A DNA stretch of 64,000 bases, taken from NCBI RefSeq assembly GCF_000590475.1, contig NZ_CP007441.1:2982660-3046659 (forward strand). The letters are read 5' to 3'. The notes under the pieces were generated by a model, which did not search any database, had not been told where the DNA came from, and saw nothing but the letters and a program-made list of their open reading frames with translations. Both the position numbers and the translations under genes were made by a program. Shown piece by piece: positions 35,060 to 43,059 of this stretch (its first letter is position 1; every line of letters starts with the position of its first letter). Source of the DNA: Stutzerimonas stutzeri. GTDB taxonomy: Bacteria; Pseudomonadota; Gammaproteobacteria; Pseudomonadales; Pseudomonadaceae.

Positions 35060-35809
35060 TCAGCTCGCCGGGCGTAGCGCGTCGATGAGTGAGTCCAGCG
35101 AATAACCCAGGCGCGGCGCCAGGGTGGCAGCGCGTTCGCGCAAGCCGGCGAAATCAAGGGGCTGTTCCAGATCGGCGGGCACGAACAGCACGACATTGCC
35201 CTCTTTCACCGGGCATTCCCAATAGTGGCGATGAAACAGCCCACGCAGCAGCGCTGCTCCGAGCGGTTTGTCTTCGTCGGTCCCCCACTGGTTGATGATC
35301 AGCCAGCCGTCCGGATTCAGCTTCTGCTGACAGCGCTCAAGAAAGCGCCACGCCAGATGCGCTGCCGCCGGGCCAACGTCCGTATAGAGGTCGACGAAGA
35401 TCAAATCGGCGGTTTCGGCCGAATCGAGTAGTTCCACCGCATCGCCAATGCGGATATAGAGCCGCGAGTCGTTCTGCAAGCCCAGGTAACGCATCGCCAG
35501 CTCCGGAACGTCCGGACGCAACTCAATAGCCTCGACGTCCTCCAGGGGCAGGAACTGCAGGCACGCCTGGGTCAAAGTGCCGGCGCCCAGGCCGAGAAAC
35601 AGTGCGGTTTCCGGCACCGCGTGCAGCAGGCCGCCCATCAGCATGGCGCGCGTATAGTCGTACTCCAGCCAGCTGGGGTCCCGGGTAAAGACACAGCTCT
35701 GCTCGACCGCCGCGCCGAATTCCAGAAACCGGTACTCCCCCACTTCAAGCACACGGATCAGACCGAACGCGTCTTTCACTTCGGCCAGCAACACTTCCTG
35801 CTTGTCCAT
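35060..35809 (-). CDS. Spermidine-synthase-like protein
   Basis: A 249-residue Rossmann-fold protein of the spermidine synthase (SpeE)/methyltransferase superfamily. It shows the SAM-site glycine motif ALFLGLGAGTLTQACLQFLP, the acidic EAIELRPDVPEL that would hold the ribose, and DLIFVDLYTD. The N-terminal half is short and the usual polyamine-site tyrosine/aspartate set is not evident, so it may not make spermidine. ATG 35809 was chosen over the longer frame because it begins with the family's compact N-terminus. It is divergent from the class II DAHP synthase gene. True substrate unknown. Confidence 0.72.
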   Translation of the reverse strand: MDKQEVLLAEVKDAFGLIRVLEVGEYRFLEFGAAVEQSCVFTRDPSWLEYDYTRAMLMGGLLHAVPETALFLGLGAGTLTQACLQFLPLEDVEAIELRPDVPELAMRYLGLQNDSRLYIRIGDAVELLDSAETADLIFVDLYTDVGPAAAHLAWRFLERCQQKLNPDGWLIINQWGTDEDKPLGAALLRGLFHRHYWECPVKEGNVVLFVPADLEQPLDFAGLRERAATLAPRLGYSLDSLIDALRPAS

Positions 35810-35925
35810 TGCGCTCACTCCAAACCGATCGGCGCATCTTACCAGCCTGATTGGCAAGGCCAATCAGCGTCGAGGCAGCGCATCAGGTAAAATCGACGCA
35901 CTTTTTCGCCACGGATACGACTTCG

Positions 35926-37275
35926 ATGAGCCATGCCTGGAGCCCCACCAGCTGGAGAACCAAACCCATCCAGCAGCAGCCCGAATACCCGGACGCCGCG
36001 CATCTGCAGCGCGTCGAGGAAACGCTGGCGAGCCTGCCGCCGCTGGTGTTCGCCGGCGAGGCACGGGAACTGCGCCGGCAATTCGCCGAGGTCACCCAGG
36101 GTCGTGCGTTCTTGCTGCAGGGCGGCGATTGCGCGGAAAGCTTTGCCGAGTTCTCCGCACCGAAGATCCGCGATACCTTCAAGGTACTGTTGCAGATGGC
36201 GGTGGTGATGACCTTTGCTGCGGGCTGCCCGGTGATCAAGGTTGGCCGCATGGCCGGGCAGTTCGCCAAGCCGCGTTCTTCCGGCAACGAGACCATTGAC
36301 GGTGTCACCCTGCCCGCTTACCGCGGCGATATCGTCAACGGCATCGGCTTCGATGAAAAAAGCCGTGTACCGGACCCGGAGCGCCTGCTGCAGGCCTATC
36401 ACCAGTCCACGTCCAGCCTGAACCTGCTACGCGCCTTCGCCCAGGGCGGTTTTGCCGACCTGCATCAGGTGCATCAATGGAACCTCGACTTCATCGCCAA
36501 TTCGCAGATGGCCGAGAAGTACCACCAATTGGGTGCGCGGATCGATCAGGCGCTGAAATTCATGCGTGCCTGTGGCATGGACAACGCGCCACAACTGCGC
36601 GAGACCAACTTCTTCACTGCTCACGAGGCACTGCTGCTGAATTATGAGCAGGCTTTCGTGCGCCAGGACAGCCTCAGCGGCGGCTGGTACGACTGCTCCG
36701 CGCACATGCTGTGGATCGGCGATCGTACGCGGCAGCTCGACGGCGCCCACGTGGAATTCCTGCGCGGCGTGGGTAACCCGATCGGCGTGAAGGTCGGGCC
36801 GAGCATGGACAGCGAAGAGCTGATCCGCCTGATCGACGTCCTCAATCCGGATAACGATCCGGGTCGCTTGAACCTCATCGTGCGGATGGGCGCCGACAAG
36901 GTCCAGGAAGGGCTGCCACGCCTGATCCAGACCGTACAGGGCGAAGGCCGTCAGGTGTTGTGGAGCTCCGATCCGATGCACGGCAATACCATGAAAGCGT
37001 CCAGCGGCTACAAGACGCGAGATTTCGCACGGGTGCTGGCCGAGGTGCGGCAGTTTTTCGAGGTGCACCGCGCCGAAGGCAGCTATCCGGGCGGTATTCA
37101 TATCGAAATGACCGGGCAGAACGTCACCGAGTGTATCGGGGGGTCGCGCCCGATCACCGAGGATGGCCTGTCCGATCGCTATCACACACACTGCGATCCG
37201 CGGCTCAACGCCGATCAGTCACTGGAAATGGCATTTTTGATCGCCGAGACGCTGAAGCAGGTGCGGCCGAACTGA
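35926..37275 (+). CDS. Class II 3-deoxy-7-phosphoheptulonate (DAHP) synthase
   Basis: A 449-residue class II (plant/Mycobacterium-type) DAHP synthase, which condenses phosphoenolpyruvate and erythrose-4-phosphate in the first step of the shikimate pathway. Motifs include LLQGGDCAESFAEFSA (metal-ligand cysteine), VIKVGRMAGQFAKPRS, LPAYRGDIVNG, DNAPQLRETNFFTAHEALLL, WIGDRTRQLDGAHVEFLRG, NPIGVKVGPSM and SDPMHGNT. Start ATG 35926 gives the short N-terminus SHAWSPTSWRTKPIQQQPEY seen in the family. It stands alone; a class II enzyme usually complements AroF/G/H-type class I enzymes in pseudomonads. No phenazine genes lie nearby, so it is a general aromatic enzyme here. Confidence 0.93.
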   Translation: MSHAWSPTSWRTKPIQQQPEYPDAAHLQRVEETLASLPPLVFAGEARELRRQFAEVTQGRAFLLQGGDCAESFAEFSAPKIRDTFKVLLQMAVVMTFAAGCPVIKVGRMAGQFAKPRSSGNETIDGVTLPAYRGDIVNGIGFDEKSRVPDPERLLQAYHQSTSSLNLLRAFAQGGFADLHQVHQWNLDFIANSQMAEKYHQLGARIDQALKFMRACGMDNAPQLRETNFFTAHEALLLNYEQAFVRQDSLSGGWYDCSAHMLWIGDRTRQLDGAHVEFLRGVGNPIGVKVGPSMDSEELIRLIDVLNPDNDPGRLNLIVRMGADKVQEGLPRLIQTVQGEGRQVLWSSDPMHGNTMKASSGYKTRDFARVLAEVRQFFEVHRAEGSYPGGIHIEMTGQNVTECIGGSRPITEDGLSDRYHTHCDPRLNADQSLEMAFLIAETLKQVRPN

Positions 37276-37292
37276 TGGTTACTACGCTGCGC

Positions 37293-37562
37293 TGTAGCCC
37301 GGAAAAAACGCTGGGCTGAAGCGGTACGCCGCCCGGCCCGGCCTACGCGGTTCGATCGATGAGCCAGGGCCAGAACCTCATGTTGCACGACGACGTGATC
37401 GCCGGAGCCTTTACCCTCCGTAGGGTGGGCTTCAGCCCACCGGGTATTGTTCCGAAAGATGGGTGAGCTTGAACATATGTGGGCTGAAGCCCACCCTACG
37501 GGCTGAATGCGTGGCCCAGGAAAATGATGGGCTGAAGCGGTACGCCGCCCGGCCCAGCGTAC
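37293..37562. repeat. Nested palindromic repeats in a 418-bp gap
   Basis: Three units are seen. A GTAGCCCGG...CCGGCCTACG palindrome spans 37293-37349 and includes GGGCTGAAGCGGTACGCCGC. A GTAGGGTGGGCTTCAGCCCAC unit at 37419-37442 faces its complement ending at 37500. A partial second copy of GGGCTGAAGCGGTACGCCGC lies at 37531. The gap between the DAHP synthase and carrier genes has no coding signal. Confidence 0.75.
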
Positions 37563-37693
37563 GGGCGCCTCGTCCGTTGGCGTTGAGTAGCATGTCGAAC
37601 AAACGGCTCTGGGCCTGGTCCGGTTATAGAAGCCGAGCGCATTAGGGGCGCGGCTCGATGTTCATCGCCGGTGTCGTAGAGGAATTGCCTGCC

Positions 37694-39142
37694 ATGACCG
37701 AATCATCTCAGAGCAAAGGTGCCGCCCTGGCCGCGTGGATCGGGCTAGCGCTCGGCCCCTTGCTGTTGCTTGTCTGTCTGCTCACCGAGCCTCCCGGCGG
37801 GCTGTCGAACGAAGCCTGGCTGACGGTGGGCCTGGCCGGCCTGATGGCGATATGGTGGTCCACCGAGGCTATCCCGATCCCGGCAACGTCGTTGCTGCCA
37901 ATCCTGCTCATCCCGCTACTGGGGATCGACACACTGGCCAAGGCCACTGCGCCCTATGCCAATCCGACAATCTTCCTGTTCTTCGGCGGCTTCGTACTCG
38001 GCCTGGCCATGCAGCACTGGAATCTGCATCGGCGGATCGCACTAGCGACACTGCTGGCCGTGGGCAACCAGCCCAGCCGACAGATTGCCGGATTCATGAT
38101 CGCCACTGCCTTTATCAGCATGTGGGTCAGCAACACCGCGACAAGCATCATGATGCTGCCCATCGGCCTGTCGGTCATCGGCCTGCTGGTGGCCGGCAGC
38201 GACGAAAAGGAAGGCGGCCGTTTTGCCATCGCGCTGCTCCTGGGAATCGCCTACGCCGCCAGCGTGGGCGGCATCGCGACGCTGATCGGCACACCGCCCA
38301 ACGCGCTGTTGGCAGCATTCATGCGCGAGAACTACGACGTGCAGATCGGCTTTGGTCAATGGATGCTGCTGGGGCTACCGCTGAGCATCGGTATGCTGAT
38401 GTTCATCTGGTGGTGGCTGACGCGCGGTGGCTTCAAGCTGGCCGGCGGCGACAGCCGTGGTCTGCTGGAAAAGGAGATGGCCGAGCTGGGCCCGATGTCT
38501 AGAGCGGAGAAACTGGTCGCCATCGTGTTCACCCTGGCCGCAGCCGCGTGGATCCTGCAGCCGTTTCTTGCGGACTATGTAGAGGGTGTCAACGACACCA
38601 GCATCGCCATCGCGGCGGCTCTAGTGCTGTTCCTGATCCCGGTAAACCTGCGCGAGCGGGTCTTTCTGATGGACTGGGAGCAGGCGAACAAGGCGCCGTG
38701 GGGCGTGTTGCTGCTGTTCGGTGGAGGCCTGTCGCTGGCCGGCGTGATTGGTGCATCGGGTTTGGCCGAATGGATCGCGGGAAGCCTCGGCGCCTTCGAG
38801 GCCTTGCCACTGATCTTGATGATCGGGCTCGTCGCGCTGGTGATCATCTTTCTTACGGAGATCACCTCCAACACTGCAACCGCCGCGGCCTTCCTGCCCT
38901 TGCTGGGCGCACTGGCGGTTGCACAGGGCATGTCGCCTGAAATGTTGGCGATCCCCGCTGCCGTTGCCGCCAGCTGCGCCTTCATGATGCCCGTGGCGAC
39001 ACCTCCCAACGCCATCGTGTTCGGCACCGGTCAAGTACCGATCCAGGCCATGATCCAGGCGGGATTCGCCTTGAACCTGTTCGGGGTCGTGCTGGTTACA
39101 TTGCTCTGCTATTTACTGGTGGGATGGATTTGGGGCGGTTGA
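37694..39142 (+). CDS. SLC13/DASS family sodium:carboxylate symporter
   Basis: A 482-residue inner-membrane carrier of the divalent anion:sodium symporter family, which imports dicarboxylates or related anions with sodium. The two characteristic SNT motifs are present: ISMWVSNTATSIMMLP in the first half and EITSNTATAAAFLPL in the second. Both are embedded in repeated re-entrant and transmembrane segments. IGTPPNALLAAF and VATPPNAIVFGTGQ are the paired PPN sites. ATG 37694 was chosen; the frame runs open from 37658. It stands alone between repeat-rich gaps. Substrate (succinate/malate/fumarate, or sulfate in other branches) is not decided by sequence. Confidence 0.88.
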   Translation: MTESSQSKGAALAAWIGLALGPLLLLVCLLTEPPGGLSNEAWLTVGLAGLMAIWWSTEAIPIPATSLLPILLIPLLGIDTLAKATAPYANPTIFLFFGGFVLGLAMQHWNLHRRIALATLLAVGNQPSRQIAGFMIATAFISMWVSNTATSIMMLPIGLSVIGLLVAGSDEKEGGRFAIALLLGIAYAASVGGIATLIGTPPNALLAAFMRENYDVQIGFGQWMLLGLPLSIGMLMFIWWWLTRGGFKLAGGDSRGLLEKEMAELGPMSRAEKLVAIVFTLAAAAWILQPFLADYVEGVNDTSIAIAAALVLFLIPVNLRERVFLMDWEQANKAPWGVLLLFGGGLSLAGVIGASGLAEWIAGSLGAFEALPLILMIGLVALVIIFLTEITSNTATAAAFLPLLGALAVAQGMSPEMLAIPAAVAASCAFMMPVATPPNAIVFGTGQVPIQAMIQAGFALNLFGVVLVTLLCYLLVGWIWGG

Positions 39143-39200
39143 AGCGCCGCAGCCGCCAGCACTTGACGCCTGCGTCCGGGGCTGCGAAACGATCAAAAAG

Positions 39201-39228
39201 CTTCGGCCCGGGGGCGGGCCTCCCACAA
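39201..39228 (-). repeat. REP-like palindrome
   Basis: Complement of TTGTGGGAGGCCCGCCCCCG followed by GGCCGAAG, a member of the family at 2147 and 7745. It lies after the carrier gene and before the efp terminator. Confidence 0.5.
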
Positions 39229-39352
39229 CAGCTGCGGGCGTGCTAGCCGGCCCAGCAGGAGGCGCTTCTCGCAGCAACAGCAAACTTTCGGGCAACCAAG
39301 AGCAAGGTTCACCGATGCGGGCCCCGAAGAAATTCACATCTCAGAAACACGA

Positions 39353-39373
39353 AACCCCGCACAAGGCGGGGTT
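39353..39373 (-). terminator. Intrinsic terminator of efp
   Basis: On the minus strand AACCCCGC, loop CTTGT, GCGGGGTT form an 8-bp GC-rich hairpin about 50 bp past the efp stop. The T-run is short (TTTCG). Confidence 0.7.
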
Positions 39374-39421
39374 CGTCATCGAGTCACCCGGCGTCAGGCC
39401 GGGTTATCCGTGCAGGCTGAA

Positions 39422-39988
39422 TCAGGCCTTGATACGGGACTTGTACTCGCCGGTACGGGTATCGATCTCGATCGAGTCACCGATTTCGCAGAAGGCGGAA
39501 ACCTGCAGCTCGGCACCGTTCTTCAGGCGAGCGGTCTTCATGACTTTGCCGGAGGTGTCGCCACGCACGGACGGCTCGGTGTAGACGATTTCACGAACGA
39601 TAGTGTTCGGCAGCTCGACCGAAATCACCTTGTCGTTGTAAAAAGTGGCTTCGCAGACGTCGGTCATGCCGTCTTCGATGAAGGTCATCACGCCTTCGAG
39701 GTCGTCTTTCTCGATCTCGTACTGGTTGAATTCTTCGTCCATGAAGACGTAAAGCGGGTCAGCGAAGTAGGAATAGGTTACTTCCTTGCGCTCGAGAATT
39801 ACCGGCTCCAGCTTGTCATCAGCCTTGTACACGGTTTCGGTCGCAGAACCGTTGAGCAGGTTCTTCAGCTTCATCTTGACCACGGCACTGTTGCGACCGG
39901 ACTTGTTGAACTCGGCTTTCTGGATAATCCAGGGTGCGCCGTTGATAACGGCCACTTGGCCGGCACGGAACTCTTGTGCGGTTTTCAT
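39422..39988 (-). CDS. efp: Elongation factor P (Arg32 type)
   Basis: A 188-residue elongation factor P, which rescues ribosomes stalled on polyproline stretches. The tip of the first domain reads EFNKSGRNSAVVK, putting arginine at position 32 rather than the lysine of E. coli EF-P. That is the mark of the branch activated by rhamnosylation, and the modifying enzyme gene earP is next upstream on the same strand (43 bp apart). The three OB-like domains are complete (length matches the usual 185-190). An intrinsic terminator follows. Loss of this system in P. aeruginosa affects polyproline proteins. Confidence 0.97.
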   Translation of the reverse strand: MKTAQEFRAGQVAVINGAPWIIQKAEFNKSGRNSAVVKMKLKNLLNGSATETVYKADDKLEPVILERKEVTYSYFADPLYVFMDEEFNQYEIEKDDLEGVMTFIEDGMTDVCEATFYNDKVISVELPNTIVREIVYTEPSVRGDTSGKVMKTARLKNGAELQVSAFCEIGDSIEIDTRTGEYKSRIKA

Positions 39989-40031
39989 ACGAACATCCGA
40001 ATGGAATTAGAGACAAAAAACAGGCCGCGTA

Positions 40032-41177
40032 TCATAGCCAATCTGTGTAAAAAAACACCAGCTTTCCGGCCAGGTCGCCGTTGGCGACCTGCTTGTGGGT
40101 CCATCTGTCTGCGTGCGCCTTCAGCTCCGCCTCGTGTGCCAGCAGGCCGCTCCAAGCGGGGCCACTGCCAACGCCATCGTTCCAGCCCCGCCAGAATTCA
40201 CGCAATGCAACCGTAGCCTGCGGAGACAGATCGAGGACATAAAGATCCAAAAACGCATTGAGCTTGTCCCAGTGCGCATCTTCCTCCTGGGGATAGATAT
40301 GCCAGACCAGCGGGCGACCCGCCCATTGCGCGCGAATGAAGGATTCCTCGCCGCGTACGGCGTTGAAATCGCAGCACCAGAGGAGCATGTCGTACTGGTT
40401 CTGCGTCATGAACGGTAGCACCGCGACCTGCAGGGAACCCCGGGCATGGCGGTCACCAGCTTGCAGCTTTTCCAGACCCAGCCAGCGCGCAACATCTCGG
40501 AGAACCCGACCCTCCGGCACCAGCAACTGCGTTGCACGTGCATCGGCAGCCAACGCATCGAGCCACTGCGCAACGGCCTGGTTTTCGTAAGCGAACAACG
40601 AAATCAACCGCGCCCCGGGTTGCACGACCAGCTCGAAGCTCTGCAGAAAGGCTTCACGCAGCGTCGAATCTTTCTGGAACGCCTCCCGCCGCGCCAACAG
40701 ATCGCCTTCGCGAATCAAGCCACCGGTACCCTGCTCGAAGCCTGGAAAGAAAAAGTACTTGTGCAGGCCATCTGGCTGCATCGACGGCAGCGCATGGCAG
40801 CCCACCACCCAGTCTTCAGCGCTGAGATATTCCAAGTTGAGCCAGAGGACACGACGTTCGTTGCGGGCCATCGCCTCTATATAAGCAGCTGGCAGCTGGC
40901 AGGCGAAGGCCTCGATCACCACGTCCGCAGGCTCGGCGCCCGGCCAGTCCGGCGCCCAGTGCCGCACGTCGACGCCTTCGTGCCATTGCTGGCTGGCTGT
41001 AGCGCTGGTACCCGGACAGAGCCGGGCGAAGGTATCCAGGTCGTCGACCCACAGCCGCACCCGCTGGCCGTGCTCGACGACCAGCTGCCGCGCCAGGCGC
41101 CAGGTCACGCCGATGTCGCCGTAGTTGTCTACGACGACGCAGAAGATGTCCCAGCTGGCTCTGACCGACAAACCCAT
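40032..41177 (-). CDS. earP: EF-P arginine rhamnosyltransferase EarP
   Basis: A 381-residue GT-B enzyme (formerly DUF2331) that transfers rhamnose from dTDP-L-rhamnose to Arg32 of EF-P. The N-terminal WDIFCVVVDNYGDIGVTWRL holds the aspartates known to be needed for catalysis, and the C-terminal VRGEESFIRAQWAGRPLVWH lies in the nucleotide-sugar site. Gene order earP-efp on one strand matches the partnership. The ATG at 41177 has TAAGGAG only two bases away, which is unusually close. A TTG two codons on would have normal spacing, and relatives start around the WDIFC segment, so the exact start is open. The 4.5S RNA gene lies 163 bp upstream on the same strand. Confidence 0.95.
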   Translation of the reverse strand: MGLSVRASWDIFCVVVDNYGDIGVTWRLARQLVVEHGQRVRLWVDDLDTFARLCPGTSATASQQWHEGVDVRHWAPDWPGAEPADVVIEAFACQLPAAYIEAMARNERRVLWLNLEYLSAEDWVVGCHALPSMQPDGLHKYFFFPGFEQGTGGLIREGDLLARREAFQKDSTLREAFLQSFELVVQPGARLISLFAYENQAVAQWLDALAADARATQLLVPEGRVLRDVARWLGLEKLQAGDRHARGSLQVAVLPFMTQNQYDMLLWCCDFNAVRGEESFIRAQWAGRPLVWHIYPQEEDAHWDKLNAFLDLYVLDLSPQATVALREFWRGWNDGVGSGPAWSGLLAHEAELKAHADRWTHKQVANGDLAGKLVFFYTDWL

Positions 41178-41340
41178 TACTCCTTAGCGAGGAACGCCCG
41201 GACCGCGTTTTGATGTGCACTCTGAGGGGCAGAATACAGGCTCAGTGGCCGCACGAGCGCAAACGGCGGGCACTAGCGTTCGCCGGAGCCAATGAGACAC
41301 CAGGGCGATAATGGCGATGGGGATAGATAGCGTTATGGAG

Positions 41341-41452
41341 GTGAACCCTACCAGCCACACCCCGGCACACAATGTCACCGCTGCGGCTGCTCCCTTCCAG
41401 GCCTGACCGGGTTCACGGCTGATCGTTGCGGGGGGACCGGCAGGGCCCACCA
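41341..41452 (-). ncRNA. ffs: 4.5S RNA of the signal recognition particle
   Basis: The minus strand from about 41452 reads GGTGGGCCCTGCCGGTCCCC, continues through the universally conserved apical loop GGTCAGGCCTGGAAGGGAGCA, shown here only in part, and closes with TGGTAGGGTTCACC, which pairs with the 5' end. The order of CCGCAACG, CAGGCC, GGAAGG, AGCAGCC and GTGTGCCGGG follows E. coli 4.5S RNA closely. It binds Ffh to target membrane proteins to the translocon. Length about 112 nt is normal. Exact ends are estimated from pairing. A promoter 25 nt upstream suggests a short 5' leader. Confidence 0.95.
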
Positions 41453-41483
41453 TAACAAAGCCCGCCTGGCGGCGAGCGGCGCC

Positions 41484-41511
41484 ATTGTACCGGCTTATTC
41501 TCAACTTACAA
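41484..41511 (-). promoter_or_regulatory. Promoter of ffs
   Basis: On the minus strand TTGTAA (41506-41511), 16 bp, then TACAAT (41484-41489) form a sigma-70 promoter. Transcription would start near 41477, leaving about 25 nt before the mature 4.5S RNA. In E. coli a 24-nt leader is removed by RNase P. Confidence 0.7.
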
Positions 41512-41967
41512 CCATCCATGCAGGCGCTAACGCATCGAGTCGCCAGGCATAACGAACGCACCGGATCAGCGCCTCTACCCACGACGAACAACGCGGCACA
41601 GCCGCGGCTCGCCATCGCGAATGAAGCAGCGGGAAAGATCGGCGAAAAACCAGCCTGCAGTTTTCGATGAACATCACCGCACGGCCGGAATGGGAGTCAT
41701 AGCCCGGTGCTGCTTGAAGCACCTTCACTTCCAGAGCAGCGTCAACCAGACCGTTGCCGCCCGCCTCGCCACCGCCCGTCAGCCCGAAGGAAAATATACG
41801 CGCCATGTGTCCTCTATCGACTCGAACCCCTATGCAAAACCAACGGTCTGTTTGAGGATAGGGAACGCATCAGCGTTGCCGTTTGCTCTCGAAACGGCAC
41901 CAGGACCGAACGAACCAGCGCAGTTGTCGCGCAGCGGAGACTGGCGGCGCTATCGAAAGAGGTAAGC
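41512..41967. other. Non-coding gap between ffs and the renalase gene
   Basis: About 450 bp with no gene I can support. Open frames present (for example 41501-41806 minus) overlap the ffs promoter and show no family features. The renalase promoter must lie here; AGAGG precedes the renalase ATG by five bases. Confidence 0.4.
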
Positions 41968-42954
41968 ATGAGCAAAGCTCCCATTGCCATCGTCGGCACC
42001 GGCATTGCAGGGCTTTCCGCCGCACAAGCCCTGCATGCGGCCGGACAACCCGTACAGCTGTTTGATAAGAGCCGCGGCCTGGGCGGACGCATGGCCAGCA
42101 AGCGTAGCGACGCCGGCCATCTGGACCTCGGTACTCAGTATTTCACCGCACGCGACCGGCGCTTCACCGAGGCCGTACGCCAGTGGCAGACCCAGGGCTG
42201 GGTCGCCGAATGGTCCCCCAACCTATACCAGTCCCGCAGCGGGCAGTTGTCGCTTTCGACGGATGAACAATTGCGCTGGGTAGGCGTCCCTCGCATGAGC
42301 GCGATTGCCGCCGGGCTGCTTGGCGATCTGCCGGTCAAGCTTAACTGCCGTATAACAGAAGCCTTTCGAGGCGAGGAATATTGGAAGCTCGTCGACGCCG
42401 AAGGAAACAACCATGGTCCGTTCAGTCAGGTGATCGTCGCCATTCCGGCGCCCCAGGCCAGCACGCTATTGGCTTCGGCACCGAAGCTGGCTGCCGTCGC
42501 CGCCAGTGTTGCAATGGAACCCACCTGGTCCGTCGCCCTGGGCTTCGCAAAGCCGCTCGAAACCAGCCTCGAGGCTTGTTTCGTTCAGGACGACTCGCTC
42601 GACTGGCTGGCCCGCCATCACAGCAGACCCGGACGTGACGACCCGCTCGACCTGTGGGTATTGCACGCCAGTAGTGCCTGGAGCCGGCAACACCTCGACA
42701 TGGCCAGGGAATCGGTGATTGAACATCTACACGGCGCGTTTGCCGAACTGATCGACTGCGTGGTACCCGCTCCGGAATTCACCCTTGCCCATCGCTGGCT
42801 CTACGCACGCCCGAGCCAGTCTCATGAATGGGGCGCGCTGGCCGACGCCCACCTTGGGCTGTATGCCTGCGGCGACTGGTGTCTCTCGGGGCGCGTCGAA
42901 GGGGCCTGGCTCAGCGGCCAGGAAGCCGCGCGGCGGCTGCTCGAGCAGCTATAG
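41968..42954 (+). CDS. Bacterial renalase (6-/2-dihydro-NAD(P) oxidase)
   Basis: A 328-residue FAD enzyme closely matching the bacterial renalase characterised from Pseudomonas phaseolicola, which oxidises off-pathway isomers of NAD(P)H (2- and 6-dihydro forms) back to NAD(P)+. It starts APIAIVGTGIAGLSAAQALH, the FAD-binding Rossmann motif, then LFDKSRGLGGRMASKR and GHLDLGTQYFTARDRRF. The C-terminus has the second FAD contact LYACGDWCLSGRVEGAWLSG. Length and almost all framework motifs agree. ATG 41968 follows AGAGG at good spacing; the frame is open further upstream without a site. It is monocistronic, ending in a hairpin at 42975. Many databases label such genes only as NAD(P)/FAD-dependent oxidoreductase. 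Confidence 0.9.
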   Translation: MSKAPIAIVGTGIAGLSAAQALHAAGQPVQLFDKSRGLGGRMASKRSDAGHLDLGTQYFTARDRRFTEAVRQWQTQGWVAEWSPNLYQSRSGQLSLSTDEQLRWVGVPRMSAIAAGLLGDLPVKLNCRITEAFRGEEYWKLVDAEGNNHGPFSQVIVAIPAPQASTLLASAPKLAAVAASVAMEPTWSVALGFAKPLETSLEACFVQDDSLDWLARHHSRPGRDDPLDLWVLHASSAWSRQHLDMARESVIEHLHGAFAELIDCVVPAPEFTLAHRWLYARPSQSHEWGALADAHLGLYACGDWCLSGRVEGAWLSGQEAARRLLEQL

Positions 42955-42974
42955 CAGACAGATGTTCCGACCCA

Positions 42975-42999
42975 GGCCGTCGACCAAAGAGCGACGGCC
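42975..42999. terminator. Hairpin after the renalase gene
   Basis: GGCCGTCG, nine-base loop, CGACGGCC: a perfect 8-bp stem between the converging renalase and ZIP genes. No T-run follows, so it may be rho-independent only weakly. Confidence 0.45.
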
Positions 43000-43059
43000 C
43001 GGGGACAATCACTACGTCGCAATAATACCAACCTGTTCAAGGACCATATCGAGCCGAGC

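Noticed and set aside
36427..37191. 254-codon minus-strand frame opposite the DAHP synthase
   Set aside because: Shadow of the third-codon-position bias of the real gene.
5700..37562. Repeated palindromes as a CRISPR array
   Set aside because: Units are scattered singly or in pairs over 30 kb with no regular spacers and no cas genes.
41501..41806. 101-codon minus-strand frame upstream of ffs
   Set aside because: Its 3' end overlaps the ffs promoter and it has no recognisable sequence features; kept as non-coding.
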